From Victivallis lenta (GTDB lineage Bacteria > Verrucomicrobiota > Lentisphaeria > Victivallales > Victivallaceae), in assembly GCF_009695545.1 (NCBI RefSeq), contig NZ_VUNS01000009.1, positions 99,396 through 163,395 of the forward strand: a stretch of 64,000 bases of DNA, written 5' to 3'. Positions within the stretch are counted from its first letter, which is position 1. Every line of letters starts with the position of its first letter. A program made the position numbers and the translations under genes. Shown in pieces: positions 45,208 through 54,730 of this stretch. Under the pieces are notes generated by a model that was given only the letters and a program-made list of their open reading frames with translations, searched no databases and was not told the origin of the DNA.

Positions 45208-46233
45208 ATGACAAACTGCGGCCCCAAACCGATTCCGACCATTCTGGATACGGACATCGGCAACGATATCGACGATACCTGGGCGCTCGGGATGCTGCTG
45301 AACAGCCCTGAATTTGACCTGAAACTGGTGTTGACCTCAACCGGTGATGCCCGTTACCGGGCCAAGGTTGCGGCCGGATTTCTGGAGGCGTGCGGCCGCG
45401 ACGATATTCCGGTCGGCATCGGCGTCTCGCGTGCGGACGATTCACCCGAAACCATGCATGAATATGCCGACTCTTACCGGCTGGAACAGTACTCCGGAGG
45501 CATCTGGGAGGACGGTGTGGGCCGGGCGCTGGAACTGATTGCCGCCGAGCCGGAGCTGACGGTGATCGGTATCGCGCCGCTGACCACTCTCGCCGAGCTT
45601 TGCCGCCGGGATGAACGGGCGGTCTCCCGATGTCGCCTGATCGTGATGGGCGGTTCGATCGCGAAGCGGCATCGCGGCGCAGCCGGAATGATTGCCGAAT
45701 ACAACATCAAACTCGACGTGCCGGCGGCGCAGCGGACGTTCCGGGCGCCGTGGCGTGAAATCCTCCTGACGCCGCTCGATCATTGCGGCGATATCGCGCT
45801 GTCGGGAGTGAATTATCGGAAAATCGCGGAATCAACCGCACCGGTTCCCCGGAACATTCTTGCCCAATATGCCGTCTGGCGAAATTATTGGAAACATGAC
45901 GGCCCGGCACATGCCAGCAGCATCCTTTATGATACAGCGGCGGTCCATCTGGCGTATTCCGGGGAGTTCACCCGCCTGGAACGCCTGAAACTTGTGGTGG
46001 ATGACGGCGGCTTTACGCGAATCTCTCCGGAAGGGCGCGAGATGCTGGTCGCTATGGAAATGACCGACCCGGCCGCTTTTCAGCAACGGCTGGTTGAGAG
46101 ACTTATTACAACCCAACCAACAGAAATGACCGACCCGGCCGCTTTTCAGCAACGGCTGGTTGAGAGACTTATTACAACCCAACCAACAGAAAGGATTGAA
46201 AATGAAAAATTTGCACCGTTTTACCCTTATTGA
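45208..46233 (+). CDS. Nucleoside hydrolase family protein
   Basis: 341 aa from the ATG at 45208 with AAAGGA upstream; the longer frame would run through the promoter. The Asp cluster [16 protein letters not shown] (11-26) is the calcium-binding signature of inosine-uridine hydrolases; [19 protein letters not shown] and [11 protein letters not shown] follow the family order. It cleaves N-glycosidic bonds of nucleosides or related glycosides. The C-terminus holds a perfect 22-residue tandem duplication ([11 protein letters not shown]... twice), and the gene overlaps the pseudopilin start by 32 bp. Confidence 0.88.
   Translation: MTNCGPKPIPTILDTDIGNDIDDTWALGMLLNSPEFDLKLVLTSTGDARYRAKVAAGFLEACGRDDIPVGIGVSRADDSPETMHEYADSYRLEQYSGGIWEDGVGRALELIAAEPELTVIGIAPLTTLAELCRRDERAVSRCRLIVMGGSIAKRHRGAAGMIAEYNIKLDVPAAQRTFRAPWREILLTPLDHCGDIALSGVNYRKIAESTAPVPRNILAQYAVWRNYWKHDGPAHASSILYDTAAVHLAYSGEFTRLERLKLVVDDGGFTRISPEGREMLVAMEMTDPAAFQQRLVERLITTQPTEMTDPAAFQQRLVERLITTQPTERIENEKFAPFYPY
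46060..46191 (+). repeat. 66-bp perfect tandem duplication
   Basis: Two adjacent identical 66-bp copies (46060-46125 and 46126-46191), starting ATGACCGACCCGGCCGC. The length is a multiple of three, so the reading frame of the nucleoside hydrolase is kept. The copies end just before the pseudopilin start region. Confidence 0.95.
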
Positions 46234-46930
46234 GTTGCTCGTAGTTATTGCAATAATTGCCATTCTCGCCTCGATGCTGCTCCCGGCGCTGAATAAAGCG
46301 CGGGCGAGCGCTAAAGCTTCAACCTGCAAAAACAACCTGAAAACGCTTGCTACCGCCAATCTCTTATATGCGGGTGATTTTGATGATCACATAGTCCCCG
46401 TTTATGTGAATGGTATAGATGAGTCAAATTGGCATTACAATAAATCATTTGCCCAACAGATCGGCGTCAATATAAAAGAAAGTGAGGAAAATCCTTTATG
46501 GCCGAAAGGGTTGCTTTGCCCTCTTTCTCGCGGAATAATGTACCCGAAGGAAGGCAACTATTGCAAGATCATCGATTCCTATACGCTGAATAACACCTTC
46601 TCAAACGGCGACTGGGGCTCCCCTGCTATACGCAGTATCCGCATCAGCCGGCTTTCCGCTCCTTCTCAAAAGTACATGTTTCTTGATGGATTAAGAGATA
46701 GTCTCCTGTATGGCAACAGTTTTGTTAACCGCAACGATTATCTTGTATCGGGAGAAAATGCCAATACTGCAACTGCTTATCGTCACAACTCTGGTATTAA
46801 TTATTCATTCTTTGACGGACACGTCGATTGGAGCGATTATAACTGGCAGAACTGGCCGGGAGGCAACGGCTACACTCGGAATTGGGCATTCTGGCAACCG
46901 GGTTGGAGCGATGTGAGCGTTCGTTTCTGA
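46202..46930 (+). CDS. Pseudopilin-like protein of the island cargo
   Basis: 242 aa from the ATG at 46202. Leader MKNLHR, then [20 protein letters not shown], the prepilin cleavage/methylation segment; LLCPLS in the middle and [10 protein letters not shown] near the end complete the signature. AAAGGA precedes the start and lies inside the previous gene, so translation is coupled. It stands between the nucleoside hydrolase and a large secreted GH2-like protein. It shows that the pseudopilin travels with a glycan-degrading cargo. Confidence 0.9.
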   Translation: MKNLHRFTLIELLVVIAIIAILASMLLPALNKARASAKASTCKNNLKTLATANLLYAGDFDDHIVPVYVNGIDESNWHYNKSFAQQIGVNIKESEENPLWPKGLLCPLSRGIMYPKEGNYCKIIDSYTLNNTFSNGDWGSPAIRSIRISRLSAPSQKYMFLDGLRDSLLYGNSFVNRNDYLVSGENANTATAYRHNSGINYSFFDGHVDWSDYNWQNWPGGNGYTRNWAFWQPGWSDVSVRF

Positions 46931-46954
46931 TCTGAAAACGTGCATGGGAGAAAG

Positions 46955-49900
46955 ATGGTTTTGAAGCGATACGGAAAGTTGTTGTGGGCAGCGTTGCTCT
47001 TCTGGGGGCAGACCGGTTTTGCCGATGGAGGCAAAGTGGCCGAATCTTTCGATATGCCTTGTCCCGACGGGATGTCGCGCAGTCGGCTGATGACACTTAG
47101 TGATGCCTGGCGTCAAACGACGCCGACCCGGGAACGGATCTCTCTGAACGGTTTGTGGGAGTTTCATCCGGTGCTTACGCCGGATGAACTCGAAAAAATC
47201 CCGGGACCGGGAACCGGCTGGGGATGGTTCAAAGTGCCGGGAGCATGGCCGACGGAACCGAACGGCATGGCGTTTTATCTGAAGCCGGAGATTCTCGCAC
47301 GCTTCAAGGTGGCAGAGTTGAATTCCGCATGGTATCGGCGGGAAATCGATGTGCCGGAAGAGTGGAAGGGGCGGCGCATCCTGCTTTCGGCCGATCTGAT
47401 CCAATCCTGCGGCATCGTGTTCGTCGACGGCGTGAAAGCCGGAGTGCTTTATTATCCCGGAGGCGAACTCGAATTGACCGGCAAACTGCTGCCGGGAAGC
47501 CATCATACGCTTGCGGTGTTGGTCAGCGCCAAACCGGAAGAACAACTCGAATATATGGGGCATGATCGTCTGGTCAAGCTGAAATCGAACCTGCAGAACC
47601 GGGGAATTTGCGGCGACCTCTATCTGGAGTCATTGCCGATGACCGCCGCAATTTCCGATGTGCATGTGATTACCTCCGTCAAAAGCGGCAAAATCACTTT
47701 CGATACCGGTTTCACGACGCTTCCGGCGGGAACGTACCGGCTGGAAGCGGAGATCTCCGAAGGGGGAAAGGTGGTACAAACGTTTTCCTCGGAGCTATTT
47801 ACCGTCAAAAAAGGGAAAAATATCCGCCATTCCTTCGGCGGCCTCTGGAATGATCCGAAACTTTGGGATATCGACATTCCGCAGAATCTTTACGTCGCCG
47901 ATGTGAAGCTGCTTTCCGCCGAAGGTGAGATTCTCGACCGTTTTCTGCCGCAGGAATTCGGTTTCAGGGAGTTTTCCATCGACGGACGCGATTTTTACCT
48001 CAATGGCAAAAAAATTCATCTCCGGGCGCTGGTTACTCGCGGCCCGCAGGACGCTGACTTTGGTTCCGCCGAGCGAGTCGACCATATGGTCAGGACGGCC
48101 AGGCAGTTCGGCGCGAATTTCCTGATCGGCTGGAATTACAGTTTCACCCCCGGAGTTTTTGCATATCCGGCGGGGTATCACCGGCACACTTCAGAGCGCG
48201 GCATGCTCACTTCCCTGACGCTGCCGCATATCAAAGATTTCGGCAATGATCTGGAGAATCCCGCAAATCTGGCGGAGTACCGGCGGCAGACGGAACATCT
48301 GATCCGGCGTTTCCAGAATATTCCCGGCGTGGTCATGTACGTGATGAACCATAACCGGCTCGGCTATATGGGGGACCAGAATCCACTGCGAATCGGTAAT
48401 GATTACCGTCCTGAACGGTATATCGCCCTGCCGAGCAGAAAACAGGGGCGCATCGCGGAGAAAACCGCTAAGGCATTCGATGCTTCCCGTCCGGTCTACC
48501 ACCATGAAAGCGGCAACTTCGGGGACGTCTGTTCCTTGAACTGTTATCTGAACTGGGTGCCGCGCCAGGAACGGGGCGACTGGCTAGAACCGTGGGAAAA
48601 CAACGGAACCATGCCGGTATTTTTTGTCGAATGGGGTTTGCCGCACGTGGCAAGCTGGTCGAGCTGGCGCGGCCCAGAATTCATTTGGGCCAGCAAAGTA
48701 CCGCAGTGTTTGTGGGTAAACGAATACAATGCGGCGATTCTCGGCGAGGAGGCCTATCGCTTCGAGAAGGCGAAGGGGGCGCTGTACGATCTTCAGGCGG
48801 AGAAAGCTTCCGGCAATCGCCGGGTTTTCTTTTCCGATCTCGGTGCCAACAACAGGCTGACCTGGATTGAAGATGTGCGGCGGGTGCGCGCATGGTTCGC
48901 TTCGGAGGACTTCCCGAATCTTCGCGCCCGGGGTATTTCCGGGCTGTTGCCGTGGGATCAGGCACAGCTCTGGAATTGGCTTTCGCGGGGCGAGGCGGAC
49001 CGGGACAATCCGGCACGCTTCGAAAATCTGAAACGGCCCGCCCTGGTTCCGGACCGGATTGAATCCCATGGAGAAGCAATCAACAATCCTGTTTGCAAAG
49101 TTCGTCTGAATGTCGCCGGAGAGACGGTTCAAAAGAACTTTCAGGAATTTCTCTGCCGGATTGCGGGCAAAGTCGGCGATTTCACGGAAAGGGGTCACAA
49201 TTTCCATTCCGGAGAAACCATTCGGAAAAGTCTGCAACTGCTGAACGACTCCCGTCATGATGCGGAAATCGGCTGGAAGTGGAGCGTGCCGGAATTCGGA
49301 TTTTCCGGCACGGGCAGTTCAATCGTTCCCCCGGGAGGCAGGACGGATATCCCTCTGGAATTCACCGTACCGGAGAATGCCGTCGGAAAAGCCGTCCTGC
49401 GGGCGGAATTCACTCTGCCCTCCGGGAAGAAGCTGGAAGATTCTTTTGCTCTCGATCTCTTTGCGGCGCCGTCCGCAGTAAAGATCAAGTCGCAGGTCGG
49501 TCTGTATGACCCGGAAGGAAGCGCGGCGCCGCTGCTGCAGAAACTCGGCGTGCCGTTCCGCCGGGTTGTGAACCGGCATAATCTTGATGGTGTGGAATTG
49601 CTGGTGATTGGCCGGAATGGCTTGAAGGATTTCCCGTTCGAGCTTTCCGGACGGCTGGAGTCGGGGCTTAAACTCCTGCTGCTGGAACAGAATGCGGAAG
49701 AACTTCGCCGTATCGGATTGCGCTGTGTGGAATTCGGAATGCGCGAAGCCTTCCTGCCCGACGGCGAAAAGCTGCACGACTGGCGCGGCAGCTCCACGAT
49801 GCTGCCGCCTTATCGCAAAACCAATGACTTTGAATGCAGTTATCCGCTGGTCAATGCGAACTTCTTCCGCCAGACTCGTCCCTGGCGCGCCGGAAATCGC

Positions 49901-51208
49901 GGCTCGCTTGCCGATGTCGTTGTGGAAAAACCGCAGATCGGAGACTGGCTGCCCGCGGCTTCATGCGGATTCGATCTGCAGTATGCGCCACTGTTGCGCC
50001 TGACGGAAGGACGCGGCTGTGTCATGCTTTGCCAATACGCGGTTTCGGGGCGCACGGAATCTGATCCGGAAGCGGAAAAAATTCTGGCTCAGGCGCTGGT
50101 TGACCTGGATCGTTACGAGCCGGCCGCCAGACGGACGGTCTTTTATTCCGGAGACGCGGCCGGAAGTGCTCTGCTGAAAGCGCTGCACATTCCATTTACG
50201 CCGTATCGCGATGCCGCCTCGCTGCCGGAAAACTCCCTGCTGGTGGTGGGGCCGGGCGGGGCCGGAGAAAAGCTTTCCGAATTGGCTGCGGCGGGAACGA
50301 ATATTCTCGCGCTCGGACTTTCCGCGGAGGAGCTGAACCGCGCTTTCCCCGGAGAGTTCCAGACGCAAAATGGAGAATTTTATTCCGATTATGTCCCGGG
50401 ATTGGCGAAGATTCCGGAATTTGCGGGCATCGGCAATGCGGAACTGCATTGGCGCGGGAAAGTCCGGTTCGACGCCTTCTCTCCGGACTCGCCGGGAGGG
50501 CGGATGCTCTGCCGGAAAGAGATAGGAAAAGGCTGCGTCGTTGCCATGCAGCTGCCGCCGTGGAAATTTTCCGAAACGGAATTCAGCTGCCGTACCACGC
50601 GACGCCGGACTGCTTATCTGGTGTCACGGCTGCTGGCGAATCTCGGAGCCGCTTACCGTTCCGGCTTCTTCGCGATGCTTGACCGGACCGCGGGACGGCG
50701 GGAATTCGAGCTGCCGAATGACTGCTGGCAATTGTGCGCCGATCCGCAGGACAAGGGAGAGCAGCAGGGATGGCAGAAAGCGAGCTTCCGCCCGGGGCGC
50801 GACTGGCGCAAGGTACGGGTTCCCGGCTGGGTCGAGGAGCAGTTTCCCGAATTGGCGCGCGGGAACGGACGTTTCTGGTTCCGGCTGGAATTCACGTTGC
50901 CGCCGGGGCTGGCGGAACGGCTGAATGAAGTCTTTCTCGGCTCGATCAATCAGGAGACGCACATTTGGATCAACGGAGTCCCGATTGCCTCTGAAACCGG
51001 TGAAAAAAGACGCTGGATCACCCGGGAGTACAGAATTCCGGCCGGAGTGCTGAAAACCGGCAGGAATGTCCTGGCGATACGTTGTGTGGATACCGAACAT
51101 CAGGGCGGCATTCTGAACCTTCCGTTGCTGAAAGGAGCTGCAGGCAAGAGCTTTTATACGGACGTTCCGAAGGCGGCAGACGATCCCTACGGGTATTTCC
51201 GCTGGTAG
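46955..51208 (+). CDS. Very large secreted GH2-like protein
   Basis: 1417 aa from the ATG at 46955 (GGGAGAAAG upstream; an ATG five codons earlier is possible). Signal peptide MVLKRYGKLLWAALLFWG. Order: GH2-type sugar-binding domain (ISLNGLWEFHP, about 50-230), Ig-like domain, TIM barrel (FYLNGKKIHLRALVTRG, about 345-640), further beta domains, and a second GH2-N-like domain at the end (WINGVPIASE). The barrel has FFVEWGLPH (E558, nucleophile position), but the acid/base position, usually GNE, reads MNHNRLG (about 462-468) with no Glu. It may use another acid or be non-hydrolytic. Confidence 0.78.
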   Translation: MVLKRYGKLLWAALLFWGQTGFADGGKVAESFDMPCPDGMSRSRLMTLSDAWRQTTPTRERISLNGLWEFHPVLTPDELEKIPGPGTGWGWFKVPGAWPTEPNGMAFYLKPEILARFKVAELNSAWYRREIDVPEEWKGRRILLSADLIQSCGIVFVDGVKAGVLYYPGGELELTGKLLPGSHHTLAVLVSAKPEEQLEYMGHDRLVKLKSNLQNRGICGDLYLESLPMTAAISDVHVITSVKSGKITFDTGFTTLPAGTYRLEAEISEGGKVVQTFSSELFTVKKGKNIRHSFGGLWNDPKLWDIDIPQNLYVADVKLLSAEGEILDRFLPQEFGFREFSIDGRDFYLNGKKIHLRALVTRGPQDADFGSAERVDHMVRTARQFGANFLIGWNYSFTPGVFAYPAGYHRHTSERGMLTSLTLPHIKDFGNDLENPANLAEYRRQTEHLIRRFQNIPGVVMYVMNHNRLGYMGDQNPLRIGNDYRPERYIALPSRKQGRIAEKTAKAFDASRPVYHHESGNFGDVCSLNCYLNWVPRQERGDWLEPWENNGTMPVFFVEWGLPHVASWSSWRGPEFIWASKVPQCLWVNEYNAAILGEEAYRFEKAKGALYDLQAEKASGNRRVFFSDLGANNRLTWIEDVRRVRAWFASEDFPNLRARGISGLLPWDQAQLWNWLSRGEADRDNPARFENLKRPALVPDRIESHGEAINNPVCKVRLNVAGETVQKNFQEFLCRIAGKVGDFTERGHNFHSGETIRKSLQLLNDSRHDAEIGWKWSVPEFGFSGTGSSIVPPGGRTDIPLEFTVPENAVGKAVLRAEFTLPSGKKLEDSFALDLFAAPSAVKIKSQVGLYDPEGSAAPLLQKLGVPFRRVVNRHNLDGVELLVIGRNGLKDFPFELSGRLESGLKLLLLEQNAEELRRIGLRCVEFGMREAFLPDGEKLHDWRGSSTMLPPYRKTNDFECSYPLVNANFFRQTRPWRAGNRGSLADVVVEKPQIGDWLPAASCGFDLQYAPLLRLTEGRGCVMLCQYAVSGRTESDPEAEKILAQALVDLDRYEPAARRTVFYSGDAAGSALLKALHIPFTPYRDAASLPENSLLVVGPGGAGEKLSELAAAGTNILALGLSAEELNRAFPGEFQTQNGEFYSDYVPGLAKIPEFAGIGNAELHWRGKVRFDAFSPDSPGGRMLCRKEIGKGCVVAMQLPPWKFSETEFSCRTTRRRTAYLVSRLLANLGAAYRSGFFAMLDRTAGRREFELPNDCWQLCADPQDKGEQQGWQKASFRPGRDWRKVRVPGWVEEQFPELARGNGRFWFRLEFTLPPGLAERLNEVFLGSINQETHIWINGVPIASETGEKRRWITREYRIPAGVLKTGRNVLAIRCVDTEHQGGILNLPLLKGAAGKSFYTDVPKAADDPYGYFRW

Positions 51209-51271
51209 CGGTAAATCAATGATTGAAAGGTAAAAACGAAACTTGCCGGCTTGTTGTTCATAAGAAGCGAT

Positions 51272-51305
51272 GGCTCCTCTGATCGCAACAATCGAAAGAG
51301 GAGCC
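51272..51305 (+). terminator. Terminator after the GH2-like gene
   Basis: GGCTCCTCT (51272-51280) pairs with AGAGGAGCC (51297-51305), followed by TCTATTTTC. It divides the cargo into two transcription units; the gap 51209-51413 holds nothing else that I can name. Confidence 0.75.
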
Positions 51306-51413
51306 TCTATTTTCAGGCAATGGCATTCCGGTCGCAAAGAACATTTTCATTCACAAGTTTACTCGTAATCATATTTCGTCTCTTTATATCGTAAAGGCAT
51401 TTGCGAAACTGAA

Positions 51414-52688
51414 ATGATTTTTCAAGGACCATTGAGTGTTGCCCGGCAGCACCGCAGTCAGAAATTTTATTATATCTTCAATCTCATCAACGGGCTCTCT
51501 TATATGTGCCTCGGCGAAACGGTGATCATTCTGCTTGCCGTAAAGATCAAATCTCCGGACGCGATCGTTGCGGTACTCGGTTCCATGAGCTTTTTCGGTT
51601 ATTTGATGCTGCCATTGGGAAAAAAGCTGACTTCACATGTCGGGGCGGTGAAAACGCAGGCGATCTGCTGGGTGCTGCGAAATGTTTCGGCATTGATTGT
51701 CGCTTCAAGCGCGATTTTCTATTGGCTGGATCTGACTGTTCCGGCAATATGTCTGCTGTTGGGAGGGGCCTGGCTTTTTTATGGATTCCGTTCCGCGGGA
51801 GTGGTAATGTCCCAGCCGCTGGTTGGCGATATTGCCGCCGAAAGGGAGCGCGGCCGGGTGCTGGCAATCAGCAATGCGCTCTTTTTCGGCAGTTGTTTGC
51901 TGGCACTGCTCGGCATCACATTGCTGCTGCAGCGGAACCAATCGATCTGGATGCTGATCGGAGTCATTGTTTTTGGAGCCACGTGCGGTATTTTCGCATC
52001 GGCGATTTTTTACCGGGTGGATGAAACTGCCGCACTTCGGGATTCTGCCGGAAAACCATTGGGCGGGGATTTTCGTTATGCAATCCATTCGCCTTCGCTG
52101 CGAAAGCAGATCTTTGCAATATTTTTCGTCAATTCAGGAACGATTCTTCTGCTGCCGATTTCCATTCTTGCGTTGAAACGCGGATACGCGCTCTCTGATT
52201 TTGAGATATTGAAATTTGCATTGCTCCAATTCGGAACAAGTTCTCTGATGTCGTTGCTGACCGGACGGCTTGCTTTGCATATTGCGCCGGAAAAAATACT
52301 TTTCGGCGCTTATGCCGCGTTGCTGATGCCGGTGTTGTTCTGGCTGTTCGCCCCGAAGCAATATGCATTCTGGTATTTTGCGCCGCTCTGGGGGATTGCC
52401 GGTGCGGCAACCGTTTCCGCAACGAATGCCGCGACCCATTATTTCCTGCAGAGCGTACCTGTCGCAAAACGGATTGCAGTTTCCATATTCCTTTCGATTT
52501 TTACCGGTGCCGGTGCGGGGATTGCGGGCATGGCGGTGGGCAGCGGGCTGCTGAAGCTTTGTGCAAGTTTTGCCGGTTCTTCAGAACCGTTGACACAATA
52601 TCGATGGTACTTTTTATTGGCGGGGGTGCTGTTGTTTCCCGGAATTATTCTGATCGGCCGCCTGCCGCATTTTCAATCTCGCGCCTGA
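51414..52688 (+). CDS. Major facilitator superfamily transporter
   Basis: 424 aa, about 12 hydrophobic segments, with a central cytoplasmic loop after the sixth (RVDETAALRDSAGKPLGG). IAAERERGRVLAISNALFF is close to the MFS loop 2-3 style Arg-rich turn. No clear ribosome site precedes the ATG at 51414. It begins the second cargo unit, 35 bp before the six-hairpin protein. Substrate unknown, likely a sugar or glycoside. Confidence 0.8.
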   Translation: MIFQGPLSVARQHRSQKFYYIFNLINGLSYMCLGETVIILLAVKIKSPDAIVAVLGSMSFFGYLMLPLGKKLTSHVGAVKTQAICWVLRNVSALIVASSAIFYWLDLTVPAICLLLGGAWLFYGFRSAGVVMSQPLVGDIAAERERGRVLAISNALFFGSCLLALLGITLLLQRNQSIWMLIGVIVFGATCGIFASAIFYRVDETAALRDSAGKPLGGDFRYAIHSPSLRKQIFAIFFVNSGTILLLPISILALKRGYALSDFEILKFALLQFGTSSLMSLLTGRLALHIAPEKILFGAYAALLMPVLFWLFAPKQYAFWYFAPLWGIAGAATVSATNAATHYFLQSVPVAKRIAVSIFLSIFTGAGAGIAGMAVGSGLLKLCASFAGSSEPLTQYRWYFLLAGVLLFPGIILIGRLPHFQSRA

Positions 52689-52722
52689 AGAAGAAAAATC
52701 ACAACCTTTAAGGAATCATGAT

Positions 52723-54714
52723 ATGATGCAAAACAATTTTTTCAAGATTGAGTTCAAGCCGGAGACCGGAACCGTCAAGTCGCTGGTCATGAATCATGAC
52801 CCGGATGGCATGAACTGGGTTGAAGGGCTTTTCAGCTGGGGGCTTCCTGCGGATTTTGAGTTTGTCGAAATGAAGTCGGCAGGCAATGAAGTCCATTCCC
52901 GCTACCGGAAGGAGACGCTGGAACTCGAAGTCATTCGCACTCTCGAACCGGATCGCCTGACTGAACGTTATATTTACCGCAACACCGGTTATTATGATCT
53001 CTATTTTCAGCGAGGCGGCCTCGGCATTTACGCTACCTTCAACGACAGCTACCCTGAAAGCGATATCTGTATCAAAAAACGTTGTCACGCGCATATCTGG
53101 TGTGGCGGTGAACACTCCTATATTCATGCACGGAAGATGGGACCATTTCCGACTGAGCTTGCGCTGATTCTCACGCACGGTTCGCTGGATTCCTACAGCG
53201 TGGAGCGTATTGAACAGGAAATGAGCAATGATCGCGGTGACTTTGTGCTGCATCCCTCCCCATGCCATCTGCTGCCTGGCAGTGAAATGGTGCTGGAATG
53301 GCAGCTTGTCGCTTTCCCGCAAGGCAAATTTCAGGAAACTTTGCTTGCCGTGAATAATGGGATCTGGGTGGAATTTGCGCGGGAAACCATTTTTCCGGAA
53401 GAAAAATTCGAAATCTCCGTCGAGAGCCGCCATTGGGAAGGCAAGATCTCAGTAAGCTGCCGCGGAGAAAGCGTACCGTACAAGATGCGTGATGGCCGAC
53501 TTCTTGTCGAATACACTCCACAGGCGCTTGGAGAACACCGGTTCGATTTTCAAATTGGTGAAAAACAGTTCCATATTTACGGATACTGCTGCCCGCAGTT
53601 CGATGAGCTGCTTGAAAAACGTGTGCGTTTCATTCTGAAACACCAGCAGATGAAAGATCCCCGCAGCCCGCTTTACGGCGCGTTCATGATTTATGATAAT
53701 GAAGAACACTCCCAATATTACAACTACATCTGGCGCGATCACAATACCAGCGGAGAACGGGGCAACATGGGACTGCTCATCTGCCGCTGGGCTCAGATGC
53801 ATCCGGAGGATGCCGAAGCGAGAGAGGCGTTGGAACTTTACGAACAATATCTTCTCCGGGAAACCTATGAAGTGGAAACCGGCATCGTTCATGGTGATAT
53901 CGGGAAACATTCCTGCCGAGTCCGGCTTTACAATACTACCAACCTGATTAACTTCTGGCAGGAGCTCTACCGTCTCAAAAAGGAGGTCAAGTATCTGCGA
54001 TGGATCGCCCGTTCCATCCGGCTTTTCTATTCGAATGGCGGCATGCATTTTTATCCCAACGGTACGCTCTTTTCCGATGCGATCGACATGATCCGCGAAG
54101 CGGGGCTTGCGGCAGAGGCCGATGAACTGACGGAACTGCTGCGTAAACATGTGACGCAGATTCGAACCATCGGACTTTGCTATCCGCCGCATGAAGTCCG
54201 TTTTGAACAGACGATTGCAACCCCGGCCGTGGCGATACCGGCGGCATTCTATGACCGGATCGACGCGGACCCGGAAATTTTGCGCGACATTGCCGTGCAG
54301 CTGGATGTGCTGAGTCGTTTTTCAGGGAATCAGCCGGATTATCGGCTGAACGAAATCCCCATTCGTCACTGGGATGAATTCTGGTTTGGGAAACGGCATC
54401 TTTATGGAGACACTTTCCCGCATTACCTGAGCTGTCTCACGGCAAGAGCGTATTGGCTCTACAGCAAAATTTCCGGTGAAGTTATTTATCGGGAGAAAGC
54501 CAGGAAGTGTCTTCGAAACTGTCTCTGTGTATTTTCCCCGGACGGCACGGCCTCCTGCGCGTATCTCTATCCATTTTCAGTGACGATGCGTAATCCGGAC
54601 GGTTCAATTCATACACCGGCGCAGCGTGGTGAATTTTTCGATCCTTTCGCCAATGATCAGGACGGCGTACTGTATATGATCCTGCGCATGGGCGGTCTTG
54701 ACGCATTGCGGTAA
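52723..54714 (+). CDS. Six-hairpin ((alpha/alpha)6) glycosidase-like protein
   Basis: 663 aa; AAGGA eight bases before the ATG. The N-terminal 290 residues are beta-rich (FKIEFKPETGTVKSLVMNHD, ERYIYRNTGYYDLYF). From about 300 the pattern is helical with GERGNMGLLICRWAQ, ETGIVHGDIG, YNTTNLINFWQELYRL, HWDEFWFGKRHLYGDTFPHY and a final GEFFDPFANDQDG. This is the layout of six-hairpin glycosidases or lyases; D/E in HGDIG, HWDEF and FDPFA are candidates for the active site. No signal peptide. I cannot assign the family. Confidence 0.6.
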   Translation: MMQNNFFKIEFKPETGTVKSLVMNHDPDGMNWVEGLFSWGLPADFEFVEMKSAGNEVHSRYRKETLELEVIRTLEPDRLTERYIYRNTGYYDLYFQRGGLGIYATFNDSYPESDICIKKRCHAHIWCGGEHSYIHARKMGPFPTELALILTHGSLDSYSVERIEQEMSNDRGDFVLHPSPCHLLPGSEMVLEWQLVAFPQGKFQETLLAVNNGIWVEFARETIFPEEKFEISVESRHWEGKISVSCRGESVPYKMRDGRLLVEYTPQALGEHRFDFQIGEKQFHIYGYCCPQFDELLEKRVRFILKHQQMKDPRSPLYGAFMIYDNEEHSQYYNYIWRDHNTSGERGNMGLLICRWAQMHPEDAEAREALELYEQYLLRETYEVETGIVHGDIGKHSCRVRLYNTTNLINFWQELYRLKKEVKYLRWIARSIRLFYSNGGMHFYPNGTLFSDAIDMIREAGLAAEADELTELLRKHVTQIRTIGLCYPPHEVRFEQTIATPAVAIPAAFYDRIDADPEILRDIAVQLDVLSRFSGNQPDYRLNEIPIRHWDEFWFGKRHLYGDTFPHYLSCLTARAYWLYSKISGEVIYREKARKCLRNCLCVFSPDGTASCAYLYPFSVTMRNPDGSIHTPAQRGEFFDPFANDQDGVLYMILRMGGLDALR

Positions 54715-54730
54715 CTGTAGGAGAAAGTAA

